From the NCBI RefSeq assembly GCF_001039355.2, contig NW_019775834.1, positions 50,683-114,682 on the forward strand: a stretch of 64,000 bases of DNA, in the 5' to 3' direction. The notes under the pieces are model-generated. The model did no database searches. It saw only the letters and a list, made by a program, of their open reading frames with translations, and had not been told where the DNA came from. Below are positions 1-12,638 of this stretch, piece by piece. This DNA comes from Lingula anatina. Taxonomy: Eukaryota; Brachiopoda; Lingulata; Lingulida; Lingulidae. Position 1 is the stretch's first letter; each line of letters starts with the position of its first letter. A program made the translations under genes and the position numbers.

Positions 1-418
1 TCGGCCGGCAGAAGTTAAGAAATGATAATAAACAGTAAGTAATTTATGTGTACTGATGCTTTCAATAATTTCTAAATAACAATAGGGTTTTAAAACTGGC
101 CTGCAGCTGCCGGCGGGCAGGTTGAGTCCTTCTATCGTCTCATTCAAAAACAGCACAAATACATGATAACAATCTCTCCTGTCAAGTGGCAGTTCCTTTG
201 TTTGGAACGGTGGTCTGAAAACTCGCTTTGACGAATCATGGGGCGAGTTTCAATTGGGCACACTTTCTTGCGTTCGGAAAATTTAAATTGTGCCCAAGGT
301 GAGTTTAGCGATCGTTCGTACAGAACGGAGACAAAAAATTCAGATTCAGAGAAAAAACGTTTCGTTCGTAATTATTGCGGCGTTCGTATAGATTGGAGAA
401 TTACCGTAACATTCTCAG

Positions 419-3400
419 GGCATGCAGCTACTGTTTGCCAAGCTGTCCAGTTTTGTTGCCTTCTGTGATACTGGGGTGGTGAGCAAAGTGACACTGAGAC
501 ATCAGGGGGTGGACTTCTCAGATGTGGATCATGCCATCAAAGCTCTCAGCTGGAATGGGAGCGGGAGTGGTCTTATGCAAGGTATTAATAACTATTATCT
601 AAAGTAAATCATTGATTGGGCAGAAAACTTTGTATGCTATAATGATATACTTTAGAAAATGTAAATGGTTTTACTTTAGATAATATAAATGTAGAGAATT
701 TGATGAACCAGTATTAAGTTTATATCTGCATAAGTTTTCAGATAAATAAAAAATTTGCCAAGTTTAAGGTAAATTAGTTTATTTTGGATAAAGACATTTT
801 AGAGGATTTTTGTTCTCTTTCCAATTTCACATTGATTTTAAATTGGTATTAATGGTTTTGGGCCAATAAACAGTATGACAGTATGTAAAAATTGAATTTG
901 ATAATACATTATATAATATGCCATCTACAAGTAATCTCACACATTCCTTCACCTCTTTTCATGGCATTTTCATTTATAATTATCAATTTGAAATCTTCAC
1001 TGGTATTATCATGGCAGTTATGCTTTTGTGTTAAAAAAAAGTATGTAAGATTTTTTTAAAAGACACTTTTCCTGTCTTACACTAGAACTAGCCTAAGGAT
1101 GCCTTTTAGGAGTACTACGTACATTGATTTCCTGCCATAGGAAGCCTGTTTCATCTTTCTGTGGCTTTGCCCACCATCAGTGTACTAATAATTAAGGTAT
1201 CTGAGTGTTAGGTATATTGGCTTCCTGTGGTTAGAAATTGAATCACAAGGTCTGCTAAAAAAAAGGCCAATATTACATGTATAACTAAGTTCAGTAATAG
1301 TACTACTAAGTTGCCATAATTTGACTGGAAATGTCATTTCTCTCTTGTTTCTTAAGGGCCGTCCATTTTTATCATCATTTTCTCTTATGGTACTTCAATG
1401 AAAACACTTTTTCCAGACCTCTTCCCCCCCCCCCTTTTCGGAGAATACAAGCTAAAAAATTATGACCTTTGACAGCAATTTGGATCATATTTTTATTAAT
1501 TTTCAAAAGTGTCCAGAGGGCATTAACACCCCCTCCCAAGGGTACGGTTTAAAGCCTTGTGAAGAAAGATGATAAAAAATGCATGACCCCATACTGTCAT
1601 ATGTCATTAAATGACTATCAGCTTAAGTATGGTTATCTTGTTGTAGAAAAGACAATTAATGCACAGCATACCAACTACACTGGAAAGAAAACCCCTTCGG
1701 CCCATGGCAAGAAAGCAAATTTTAAATTGAAGGACATTGTCAAGGTAAATGATTAAGAAGTATATGTATATAATGTCAGGCCCGTAGCCAGCAATTTCAA
1801 AAGGGGGGTTCTTTTTCTGAAAAAGTGGACCTTTTTCTATAAAAACTTCATGCACCTAGATCAATTTTTACCCAGAGTGGACCTTTTCTCAGCAAAAAGG
1901 GCGGTTCTTTCGAACCCCCCGAACCCCCCCCTGTCTACGGGCCTGAATGTACATGTACAGGTTATGTGCTTTAGCATGGTGTTGTTATGAGAAATGTTAA
2001 ATTGACAGTGGTATGGGAAGCCAAAGACGTAAATGAAGGTATTTTTTGTATGTTTGTGTGTGTGTGCATGGAAAAGTGTTATTGCACCATACAATGCACG
2101 TTTGAATGTGTTAATTTAAATTAAAGAAGACTTCCTTCATAGCTAGTACTTATTAACACTGTAGCAAAGCACTGTTCCCAAGAACTGTTTTCTGTATAGT
2201 TTATTGAAAGGGATCGAAAGCCACAGTACAGAAATTATTATTCATTCAATATGAATTATTATATTCATTCAATATGGAACTACCATCCCAGACTTGGAGA
2301 AACAGGGATATATGCGACCAAAACCCTTTTAGATACTGTAAATTGTATAATTACTTTTACTTATTTTACAGGACATGCAAAATTGTCATCTCAGCAAGGG
2401 CTCTAAATCCAGGTCTCCCAGAAACTCGCTGGACAGCAGTTACTTTGCAAGGTTCAGTTTCTCATCTGAAGACATTCCTGCTGAGGTTGGCTTTAAAAAA
2501 TCTGACAAAGAAAGCAGCAAACCAAGACGCAAAGAGAGGTCACTGGCTTTAAACACAGTGCCGCCTACGCTGACAAGCTTTTGGTCAAATCAGTCAAAGT
2601 CAACTAGTGTGCCTGATGGGACAAGTCTTTTTTTCAGGGGTAATGGTTCTGCTGGAGCATCAGCATCTAATAGCATAATGACAAGACCCAACCAGGAGAG
2701 TTTAGCTCAAGAGGCCAAGTTGATTTCTTCTCGATTATTTGACCAACCACTGGATGCAGTAAGAGGAGGGGAAAAACAAGGAGTGGGTGCTACGGACCCA
2801 GCGGGGAATCGTAGCGCAGGTTTTGCAGGAGCAGCACCCTGTACTTTTTCCCCTCACTCTTGCTCAGAACTAGAAAGAATGAGCTCTGGTGGTTCTCTTG
2901 TAGCTCAGAGAGGATCAGTTTCCTCCGTTACTCTCTCCAATACAGACTCGGATAGTGAGAGGCCTTATGCAAGTGTCACTCCCATCACTGAAGGTTGGAG
3001 TCCCCTGAATCCAACAGTTGGCTTCAATGCTGTGCCAAGTGTTGAGGAAGAACAACTGCTGCAGTCAGCTGCAGGGGTATTCACTCTTGAGAATCCAAAT
3101 AATCAAAACACACGATCACACAGTGCATTGGTTGAAAATCACGGTCACAGTGGTGACCAAAACATAACTTCAGGTCACAATGTTACAGTTGATCAATGCA
3201 CTTCTACTGGAGCAGCTTTGCCTGATCCAGATCGAAGTACACTTAATCCAGATCAAGCAAGGGGGGATTCAATTCAAGGTGTCTCTAACCCAGATGGAGC
3301 TTTCAGTGATCTTGGACAAGCTGCCTCTATTTCAGATCAAGCCTCACCTAATCCAGATAGTGCAGCAGCGGGCAATACAAGTGTGTTTGGCACGGGAGAG

Positions 3401-3487
3401 TTTCGCTTTGCTCTCAGTCCTGCAGTGACATTTAAATCAAGTGGAAGGGTCCTTAGGAAAGCTGCCAGAAGACAAAGACACAAATGA
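419..3487 (+). CDS. 3' part of an unrecognised gene, Ser-rich C terminus (last three exons)
   Basis: Exons 419-581, 1141-1196 and 2372-3487 join in frame (phases 1, 0, then stop), giving 444 residues that continue upstream of the window. The first exon follows a TTCTCAG acceptor and encodes a compact domain-like stretch (LLFAKLSSFVAFCDTG...). The 56-nt middle exon adds a hydrophobic segment (LFHLSVALPTISVLIIK) and is required: splicing 581 directly to 2372 hits a stop after about 11 codons. The last exon (about 372 residues) is rich in Ser, Gly, Asn and Asp, with repeated Asn-Pro-Asp/Asp-Pro-Asp motifs near residues 355-405, and ends in a basic tail (RKAARRQRHK). It looks disordered. I do not recognise the family. 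AATAAA signals lie at about 3778 and 3812. The outer exons are well supported; the middle exon rests on splice sites and phase only. Confidence 0.6.
1357..1590. mobile_element. MITE, poly-C family, copy 1 (diverged)
   Basis: One end reads GTCCATTTTTATCATCATTT and the other ends GATGATAAAAAATGCATGAC, forming imperfect terminal inverted repeats. The interior has a C run (1424-1434) and the block 'gcattaacaccccctccca'. It shares ends and interior with 8885-9137 and, in inverted orientation, with 19349-19583. No coding capacity is seen. Confidence 0.65.
1777..1945. mobile_element. hAT-like MITE (CAGGCCCGTAG ends)
   Basis: This 169-bp element begins CAGGCCCGTAG and ends CTACGGGCCTG, a perfect 11-bp terminal inverted repeat. 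AATGT flanks it immediately on both sides, a possible target duplication. Its internal 'gaaaaagtggacctttt' block is also found at 43265-43445 and 48090-48262. CAGG...CCTG ends of this sort are typical of non-autonomous hAT elements (family knowledge). It lies in the intron between 1196 and 2372. Confidence 0.7.
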
Positions 3488-4868
3488 CTGGTCAAGACAG
3501 AGAATCTACTTGAAATGGGCTCTTAACTGGAATACTTAATCGCATGTGCATTGTTTGTTGTTGTAGTATACAACAATGCATGTATATCCCACGGACTGAC
3601 TATAAGTAAAGAGCATTGCATTACTATATAATATGCTTCTTTTTTAAATTTTCCCCTTTAAAAAATGAATTCTACTGAAGTGAAATTGGCCTATTTATGA
3701 GGTGACCTATGCGTATGTAAAACAATGACATGGGTTACCCATTTTATACATTATCTCCTAATACATGTATTTTAGGAGAATAAATGCAAGCTCCTTATAT
3801 TTTAAGGAGAATAAATGAAATAAAATTCAGCAAAAATAAACATTGATAATTTTTCTTTCCTGCTCCTTTTTTAATGCTGTGTGAATGGGTTTTAAAGGTA
3901 GAGATAACAATGCAACATATGATGCAACATTTCATTAAATAAGTGAGTGATATTGATATTGTGGTGTAGAGAAGCAGTTTTCATTACACATAATACTTGT
4001 ACCTTCCAGTATTTCTTGCTTTGAAGCATATTTTGTAAGTGAATGTGTTTATTTATATTCACATACAAGAAGATTTAAGGGTGGAATTCTATTCAACCTG
4101 AAAATAATATTGTGTTTCCTAATTAGTTTTTTAGACCATTATATTACAGAATTAACTCATCAGCACCTTTTCCTGTTCTTTTATTCTAGAGCTTTATGTA
4201 TATATGAAAAGCACTACCAATATTTATAAACAACTAGCCAAAGTGCAATAAAAACTATGATTTTGTTAATATTTGTTTTTTATCAACTTACACGAAAAAG
4301 GAACATGAAAAATATATGTTCAAGATATTACAATCGCAACAAAAAATATATACACGACTATATTTGATTACTCCCGAATGTGCACTCCGTTTATAGGTAT
4401 TCAGGGCAACATCGGACATTAAAAACTTACCTTATGAATACGTCTTTATTACGCACGGACGAACACCGAGGTTCACGTACTTAAACAGACAAGTACGCCA
4501 GTACAACAGGTGCATGACCGACAATTCTGACGTTCTGAGGCAATGGGAAACTGGTCTCTATCACCATTTCCATCGAGACCATCACATGTAAATAGCTATA
4601 GCTTGTCCCCGGTGTGGGGAAAGTCGCAGTTACATGCAGGGCCCTTCATCTCAGGCTAATCAAGACCTTCAGGCTCGTTTCCAATGAAAATATCGGTCCA
4701 AGGAGATCGATCCAACTCTGCCGGGACGCTTGCTGGGTGCAATCAGATAAAAAGATTTATACGCCTCCTCTTTTCTTCCAACATCTTCGTAAAAGCATCA
4801 GCTTTTCTGTATTCTTTTCAGCGAGTTAATCTCTTAATTTGATTACATTCATCACGAGCTATATCACT

Positions 4869-5060
4869 CTACGTAGACCAATAGTTTAATTGGGAATGAC
4901 CTCTTAGATCCTATCTAATTTATTGGGCTGATAATGCACGTATGATGGGTAGTGGATAATTGATCTACGTGGACAGATTATTTCATTGGGAATGAGCCCT
5001 TAGATCCTCTCTAATCCATAGGGCAGATGGAGTGCGTCTGATGGGTAGTGACAAATCACC
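4869..5060. repeat. Imperfect 96-bp tandem duplication
   Basis: Two adjacent units start CTACGTAGACC (4869) and CTACGTGGAC (4965). They share 'attgggaatga', 'cttagatcct', 'ctaat' and 'tgatgggtagtg' at the same spacing. The copies have diverged and there is no coding frame. Confidence 0.7.
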
Positions 5061-6298
5061 GGGATATATACAGTACTCTGAAACACGGGGTGATTACACA
5101 TTACGTGCACATAGGCAGACCTGTAAAATGGTGATATCATTACTTAATGATGCCGATTCAATTTAACTGAAACCAAAGGTGTGCACAGGAAAACCCCGTC
5201 TCACTAGGTGTAAATAAAGTCAGACTTGTTTTTGGACATATATATCCGCGCCGGCGGAAATCTAGCTAGATCCATAAAGTCGTGGTCTTATCAGTTTTAA
5301 CAAACACGTTTTTGAATCAATTAAGCCCTTTACATGTATTCTCTCCCATCCCTACTGTGTTGACTCCCTATATCTTAAACTCGATTATGCTTGAACTGGC
5401 GAGAACAGGACCTCAGGTCGGCTGTCAGGTAGGGCAGAGGCTATAGCTGCCGGTGTTGTTGTCAAACGGGTTGTGTGGAAATTGATGAATGAAGTCAAGT
5501 GCCTACATATTTCCACTTCACGACGCACCCATGTAAAAAATAGTGTCACAGACATTTATTATGGCGGAGGTGTGATATTACAGTTTGAGTACAGACACCA
5601 AGCCCAAACAAATGCCTTGGGCAGAGGGGCGGGGGGGAGGGGGGGTCAGCATCTTAATACGTACGTCTGTAGCCGTACTAGTGTCCTTTCTATCAGCAAT
5701 AGCTAGAAACGGGAAAACTTTTGGAAGGGTACGTGATAGGCTCATCACTAAGTCACGTTCACATCCCACTGTTAAAACCGGCGTTGATTTTTAAACAGAA
5801 TAAAAAATACGCCCACGTTCTTTCTAAAACCTGACTCTGTTATGCTAATATTTTACGGCTTGACTTCGTTTAAAAGTTACCCGTACGCATTTAAGGCTTA
5901 AATAGGCCAATGCCGCGACCCTGACCTGTATTAATGGAATTCTGACTGTATTCAGGTAAGCTTTTTAAAATCCAAAACAATGAATGTCCCATTTTATATC
6001 TATCCAAGATGATTTTTAAATCATTAAAATGTTATGTGGTTTCTTTTTGTCTGTCCTTAAGTCATGGGATCAAAAGTGACTGTGCTACATGTAGCTATCT
6101 CTTACTACGGGGATCCAGACGGCTCACGAGACTTGTCATCTTATAAAATACATCCAAATATTCGAGAACGAGTATCTAATTTCTGGTCTTTCTCTTTGTC
6201 AGATTGGATAACATCCCATCTTTAGTGTGGGAAACAAAAACATATTCCAATGTCTCTCTCTCAAGCTGTCAGGGGCCAGGACTGCGGAGGGGGGGGGG

Positions 6299-6330
6299 TA
6301 TTTATTTATTTATTTATTTATTTATTTATT
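6299..6330. repeat. (TTTA)n microsatellite next to a G run
   Basis: About eight TATT/TTTA units follow a run of G. This is a simple repeat in non-coding DNA. Confidence 0.85.
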
Positions 6331-8884
6331 TCGAGCATCTTTTTAAAGTGTCAGCTTTTATCGTTCTCCTGTCCATCGGCAGTGTCTTACCAAATCTTCT
6401 CCATTACAGTAATTAAAAGAACGTCAGTAAGCGTCTGGATGAGTACAGTATACTATAGGCGGTCCAAGTCAGACAAGTAACCTGCTAACCCACACTGTAT
6501 TGTTTCTCAGCCTACGACACAACTCTACAGACTCTCTCCTCTCTCTCTCCTGACCCCCCCCCCCCCCCCCCCCCTCTCTCTCACGTCACGCGCACTTGGT
6601 TCCACGTCACTTTGAACTCCTCCTGCAAACAACAACCCCATTCGGTGCTACGTACGGACCATGCGTCTTATAAAAATCAGACCTGATGTGATTCATTCCC
6701 TTGCAACTATGCCATAACGTTAGATGTTTGCCTATAAGCCTGACGGATGTGTGTATATGGGCACAGTAAGCGTGTGATTGACATTAGCAGCAAGATCTGC
6801 ACAGCGCCTGAAGCTCTTGAAGGCAAGTTCATATGCTGAGGAGAGCCTGCCGTAGACAGCACCAGGATTTATCATATGAGTAAATAGGTTGGACCCTATA
6901 ACAGAGCTGAAAATATTAATGAAGTTTACTGATTCGTTCACCTATGCGTTTCACCTTGCTGAACTGACTCATCCACGTGAGCTTTTGGGTTGGTGAAAGG
7001 GGATTCTTGGAAGGAGCTAGGATTCATTTTAACGCTCAGCTGTTAAGAAGGCACAAAGTGACTGCCGTATTGCTTCTCTGATTCTGAATTGTGAGCCTCC
7101 TCACACCTATACGGAATATCTACTGTGTCAGGTAGGTAGAACCGGTAGAATGGAGTATAGATCGAATAACTAACTAACCGCCCGGAATACCGGTGGCTTG
7201 GCTGTCGCTTTAAGTTATGCATTCAGAGATGATCGTTTTCCTTTACATGAAGGGCAAGCTTAATCGTCTACGGTTGACGAGTTTTATTTCCCCCTACATT
7301 ACCAGCAGTAGACGAACAGCTAGCAGCAGCAGACGGTATTCAGACTAATTTTCCATCGCATCTCACTCCAGGTGAAGTCGGTTTATTTGTAATTGTACTA
7401 GCTCGTACATCAGCATTTGGTACCTGTGCCCCCCCCCCCCCCCTTCACTACCGCTGTGTATTGAGTTAGGATTCGAAAGGATGTGCGGTTATTTTTTGTT
7501 CAGATAACATGTCTTCAAAGGAGCAGTAAACCTGATAGGGTTTTTCTGAAAGATAAAGGCTGTTCTTTGTGTTAGTGTGTCGTTATTGGCTTCGTTATCG
7601 AGGTGAGCGCTGTTTTTCTGCATTTTTTGTCTGTCTTTGTTTGTCAGTCGTGCACTCTTGTAGAACCTTAAAGCCGCCCACTGTTTTACTTCAGAGTTGA
7701 TTTGACCACGGAGTTTTTGCTGGAGCTCCTTGATTTGACCACGATCCAGATATAACCGTTTCCGTCACCAAAAGGATGCGCTTTGACACAGATATATACC
7801 TGTCCTCATTCAAGTCTAGATGATGTCACCAGAAGGCTTAATTCATTAGCTAATGGTTTTTGTAAGCATAGCGACAAATTGGGATTTCCCCTTTTCCTTG
7901 GCAAAACATTTTAGAATGACGGTATGGTTTGTATCCATGTTAGAGACAGTCAAGATATGTGTATATATATATGGCGGCCAACAAGTAAAATACCTTAACT
8001 TGGGTTTTTCAGTTTGTGCTTCAAGACTCAATGTAAGGTTATAAGCCGGTACTTGGTTCACCTGACAAATTGACATAAGAAAAACCGACGCAATGTTAAT
8101 TCCGGTACACCTATTAAGGCCGTGAAAGACGAGCTGTCATAGTTCAACCCTGTAGAATTTGGTGAAAAGCCAGAATTGAAAAAATAAAAAGACGGTGTTG
8201 TCTGGCCCGAGGCGCGCCTAGAATTTTTTTCGCTGCATACTTGCAATGGTAATTTGTACACCTAGTCAATATGAATTTGGTATCCTGACGAGTTTGAAAG
8301 CTACTGTGGCGTGAAAGCTTAAGTTTGAAAAGAAAACATCAGGTAGGGAAATAGTTTTTTATAACCTCATTTTCTAACAGTTAGGCCTATATCTGATGGG
8401 AATAGACTTCTACCATGACGGGGTACAACCTTTCCTAGAGTATGTTAAAGTTGTTATGTTATTTGTGCTGTTGTTCAGCTAAATATCTTTTTTGCTCTAG
8501 ATTTAGAGTGATGTACCTGTATGTGAATTAAAGCTGGGGACAGAAAAGAAGGCTGATACATATACATATTCTATCAAGTATTAATTGAGCTACATTTTCA
8601 CCACAAACTATTAACTGGATGGCCTCGACTCCTATCTGGCAAATTCCCTTGAAAGGAAAGGATTTAGCAATATACCAATAGAAAACGTCTTCCCTTACTT
8701 GGGTTATATTTTAGTAGTTCTAGCCTGATACTTGGACATATTAGTTTTCAGTTTAACTCCTTTCTCACTACTTTATGCTTGAGTATCTGTATGTTTAGTA
8801 TATTATGGTAATCATAAACAATACAGTTGTATAAGCCCCGTCACGAAAACTTATAATGTTGGTCCTCCAGAGCAATTCTAATGA

Positions 8885-9137
8885 GGGGTCTACATGTACC
8901 AGTTTTATCATCATTTTCACAAGTCTACAAAGCTTTGACTTTTCCCAGACCCCCCCCCCCCCCCCCTTCAGAGCGTACAATGTGAAAAAGTAAAAACGAT
9001 AGCCTTTCTCACCGATAGCCTTTCTCACTTTAATCATTTTTAAAAGCGTGCAGAGTTCATTAACCCCCAGCCCCACCGCCCACCCCCAAGCGTACGGTTA
9101 GTAGACCTGTAAAAATGATGATGAAAATGGATGACCC
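8885..9137. mobile_element. MITE, poly-C family, copy 2
   Basis: It begins GGGTCTACATGTACCAG followed by TTATCATCATTTTCACAAGT and ends 'aaaatgatgatgaaaatggatgaccc', so the ends are inverted repeats. The interior has a long C run (8950-8966), a 17-bp tandem (gatagcctttctcacc, near 9000) and 'cattaacccccagcccc'. It is the same family as 1357-1590 and 19349-19583. Confidence 0.7.
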
Positions 9138-12100
9138 TAGATAAAAAAGGCCCATGAAGTAGTTTGAGCCTGATATAAATATATGTACCCAATATATGTT
9201 AAAGTGAGAAATTGTTCCTGGAACAAATGTTTATTGATATAACAAAAATATAATTGACCAGTTGGATATATGTTACCCTCCCCGCCTCCCCTTTTCTGTG
9301 TCGAGTATATTATAATAGAAGCTCAAAGTTAATCTTTTAGTGCAAAATCGGTTATTAATCTAATAACTCTCAGCCAGTTTGTATTAAAAGTGACATTTAT
9401 CAAAGTAATTATCACCATTAGATAAACGTTATCTAAGCTCATGGCAATATAGATGGGAAGCACAGTTATAGCTAAGAGTGTTATCATAAATCACGGAAAT
9501 ACTGCTAGACGTAATCAAATTATTACAAGACTGACATGTCAACCTTTATCGAGCGACCGATTTTTTTAATGCTTTGATTGTATATATTGTCCACTATTAC
9601 GCTTGTCCTTGCCCTGAGGTAAATAGGTTGAAAATCGATCAGGTTAACCACCCCGTGGTAGTGATCTCTCAGAATCCTGTGCCTTCTCACCTGGGCATAG
9701 ACTGAACGGTGAATATCTGGACAAATTCTAGGGCGGGAAATCGTCTGCCTTCTGATGCCTTCGGTTCTCCCATCCTTGTGATCATCATATCCGCTATCAT
9801 CATCATCATCAACATCATCATGATTACCGTCATCAGCATCAACCCTTCCTTATTAACCATGTCATGGGCTATCAGGTCAAACTCTTGCTTTGTCTACGAT
9901 CCAACTTGCCAACTAGGATTTAAAAGAAGTTTAATTTAACGAGCACATTTGAGTATAATGTCGATACTAACGGGAACACAGACAAGACTGACAATAGCGA
10001 ACTACAGTTAACATGACGGTATGGTATGAGGAGAGGGGTTGAATGCACTAATAAATCTCCTCTCAAGATTCATTTACTGCAGGTAAGCGGTTGAGTATTT
10101 TGCTCGCTATCAGCGCAAGAGTTTGCACAAGGAAAACTCTCCCAGATGTGAATCATTAGGTGCAGGTATGGTTTAACTCGTGCTTTTTCTTAATATACTC
10201 AATAAAGATACTTTCCACCAACTATGAGAATGAACTTACAAGCTGAGATGATCAGTGTAGCTACCTGCCAAGTCCACGCATTTGCTCATTGTAACTATCC
10301 AGTCCCTTGGCTTCGTAAGAGAATAATTATACATGATTGAATAACACCACCCCCTCCCATTTTTTGAGATCTTTATTGCTAGCATCTGCAAAACTATCTG
10401 TGTCGGCGCGGTGCAGGAAAAACTGTGATCGTTCGACCCGTGAAATCATTATGGGCCCTAGTGTAAATTAGGGAAAATAAATCGCTACAGATGTAGCTCT
10501 TCTGCCTTCCAGGACAAAGAAAAAACCCATTGTTCCACTCTTTGTTCAAGAGAATTCGCTTCTTTGAGTTCACTTGGGTCATGGGCATTCGGTACTTCGG
10601 TGGTCCTGGTGAACTACTTATCATGACTACCGACAAGTAGCCTACACGCCCATTCACTTGAATTTACAGAATCTCGAAATAAAACTCCACCGTATGAATA
10701 TCACTAAGACATTCATCAAGGACAACTGAGACATAAACGGGTATATCACAGGATCTGATAGGATCGGTCACTTTTTCATTAATTTTATAGAAAACGAGCT
10801 GCGTCCCATTAAAAAGGATTATAAAGTTTAGTTAAGTTCTAGCGTTTATCGATTTTCCTAAAATTTTACAGAAACTCGGAAAGAATCTATCACCGTTAAC
10901 CTAACACGGACTGATGCGTCATTATTTTTTGTCTTAGGTTCGACCAAAGTTTCCTTAGCTTTACTGGTATATATAGTAATTGAGTTGCGAGACATACCAG
11001 AATCTAACCGCAAACGCCTCCTACGCCACTAAAAGTGCAAAATAACTGCCAACCCGGGACGATGAAATTATCTTTTTGCTCACTGTTTACAAGCCATGAG
11101 GTTCGTGGCGTTCGGAGAAAGAGAACGTTTGAAGAAGTAGGCAATAACAGTTATGTCGTATTGTAATAATCGCAGGTATAGCGATACTCGCTTGTCGAGA
11201 GGAGACATAGTCACAGTTGATACTCATTTTTATGAGTTTGATAAGGTTTTAAAACTGTCAAAGCTTTCCGTTCAAAAACGTAAAAAATGTATGCATGTAC
11301 TAGTGTTTTATATGTGACCCTTTGTACGTACATGTATATGTGTACATGTATGTTAAAAGTAACGAAGTAAAAGTTCTCATATCAAACTGACTTATTTACT
11401 TTTTTTCTCACCTTTTACTGTTTAACTATACTTAATCAGACATTGCATGTGAGTACATTCTGGTAGTTACTGTTTTAAAAAAAAAGGTTTGAATAACACG
11501 AATGAATGAAAAAAGGGTTAAAAAACGACAGCTGACACGATGTGAAAAACACTACACCGATGTAGAAAACTCCTAGCGAAATATCTTCTTTTTGTACCAC
11601 TTGCAGCGTCTTATTTAACGGTAGTTTAGGGTAAATTCTGTTTACTGAATACACCTGATAGGCCCTAAGGAATTTAACAACAACAACGAGGTATTCCGCT
11701 ATCTTTTTCGACCCAGGTCAGCGAACATGAACCTCTACCGTGTGTTTCGCTTCAGCTTTTTTTTTTTCCATTCAGCAATGGTCTTCTTTATCCAACCCTG
11801 AATTTCATGGTTACTGAGAGCTCACTTCTGTTATCCATTTTCTGACACTAGAGGGTTGGGGGAGAGGGTGAGGTAAGTAATCTCTGAAATTCCGGGTTCT
11901 TTTCCGCTGTAATCTTTAAAGCTGTTCACTTTCAATAACAGACATTCTCTCCCTATCTCTGTCTCATACAATGTAACATTTTGAAAAACCCGCCATAGAG
12001 ATAACACTTATCTTATCCATCCGTTCCGATTCAATACCACATCTAATAAAAATACGTATTAAACAGAGTCCAAATGAATTTTTAAAAGAAGCATGTTTCA

Positions 12101-12638
12101 TCGTAGATATGAGTCACTAGTTATACCAGTGGGGTCAATCCGTAATTCCGCTTCCCATTAACGTAATATACGCTTACCGAGCATGTGCACTTTATCTACA
12201 CAATGTTACACAAGGTGTGTAATATTTTTAATTAAAGGTAAAGAAAAGATGAAGTTTATTTCAAATGTTGTGAGAGGAATTTGAAAGCGAAATATAGCGC
12301 AGAATGGACAATGAAGTGGGCAAGGCAAAAATGGGACCCTCATCATAGCAAGTTTTGCAGTCTACACGAATCAGCGGTTGTTCTCCCGAGTTCATTCTCT
12401 TAAAATCGTGTCTAACAATATCGCTAAATGCTTGGGCCAATTGGCGTAATGGACGGTGCTGCCTGAAAGGCCTCTGTAAGGTCAGTCTTAGCCCTCAAAG
12501 CTACACGCATGGGCTGGCGAATCCAGGGAAACGTTTATTCTGTAAACAATAAACGGAAACCGTACTTTCTGTGGTGTTTTTCTCATTGTTTTACCAGAAT
12601 ACTTTTTTTCTTTTCCAGCCGTTTCAGACTCTGTGGAC

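Larger units (their letters stand above)
3488..12638. other. Intergenic region or upstream introns; no convincing gene
   Basis: No open frame here combines length, coding-like composition and splice sites. It holds the 3' flank of the upstream gene, a 96-bp tandem repeat (4869-5060), a TTTA microsatellite (6299-6330), homopolymer C runs (about 6546-6574, 7430-7443, 8950-8966), one MITE (8885-9137) and an ATC-rich run near 9780-9840. Strong donor-like sites, CAG followed by GTAAGC, occur at 5956 and 10083 and could end untranslated first exons of the gene starting at 12639, but nothing else supports this. Confidence 0.5.

Noticed and set aside
10394-10657. 87-codon minus-strand frame
   Set aside because: No family signature, splice context or neighbour supports it.
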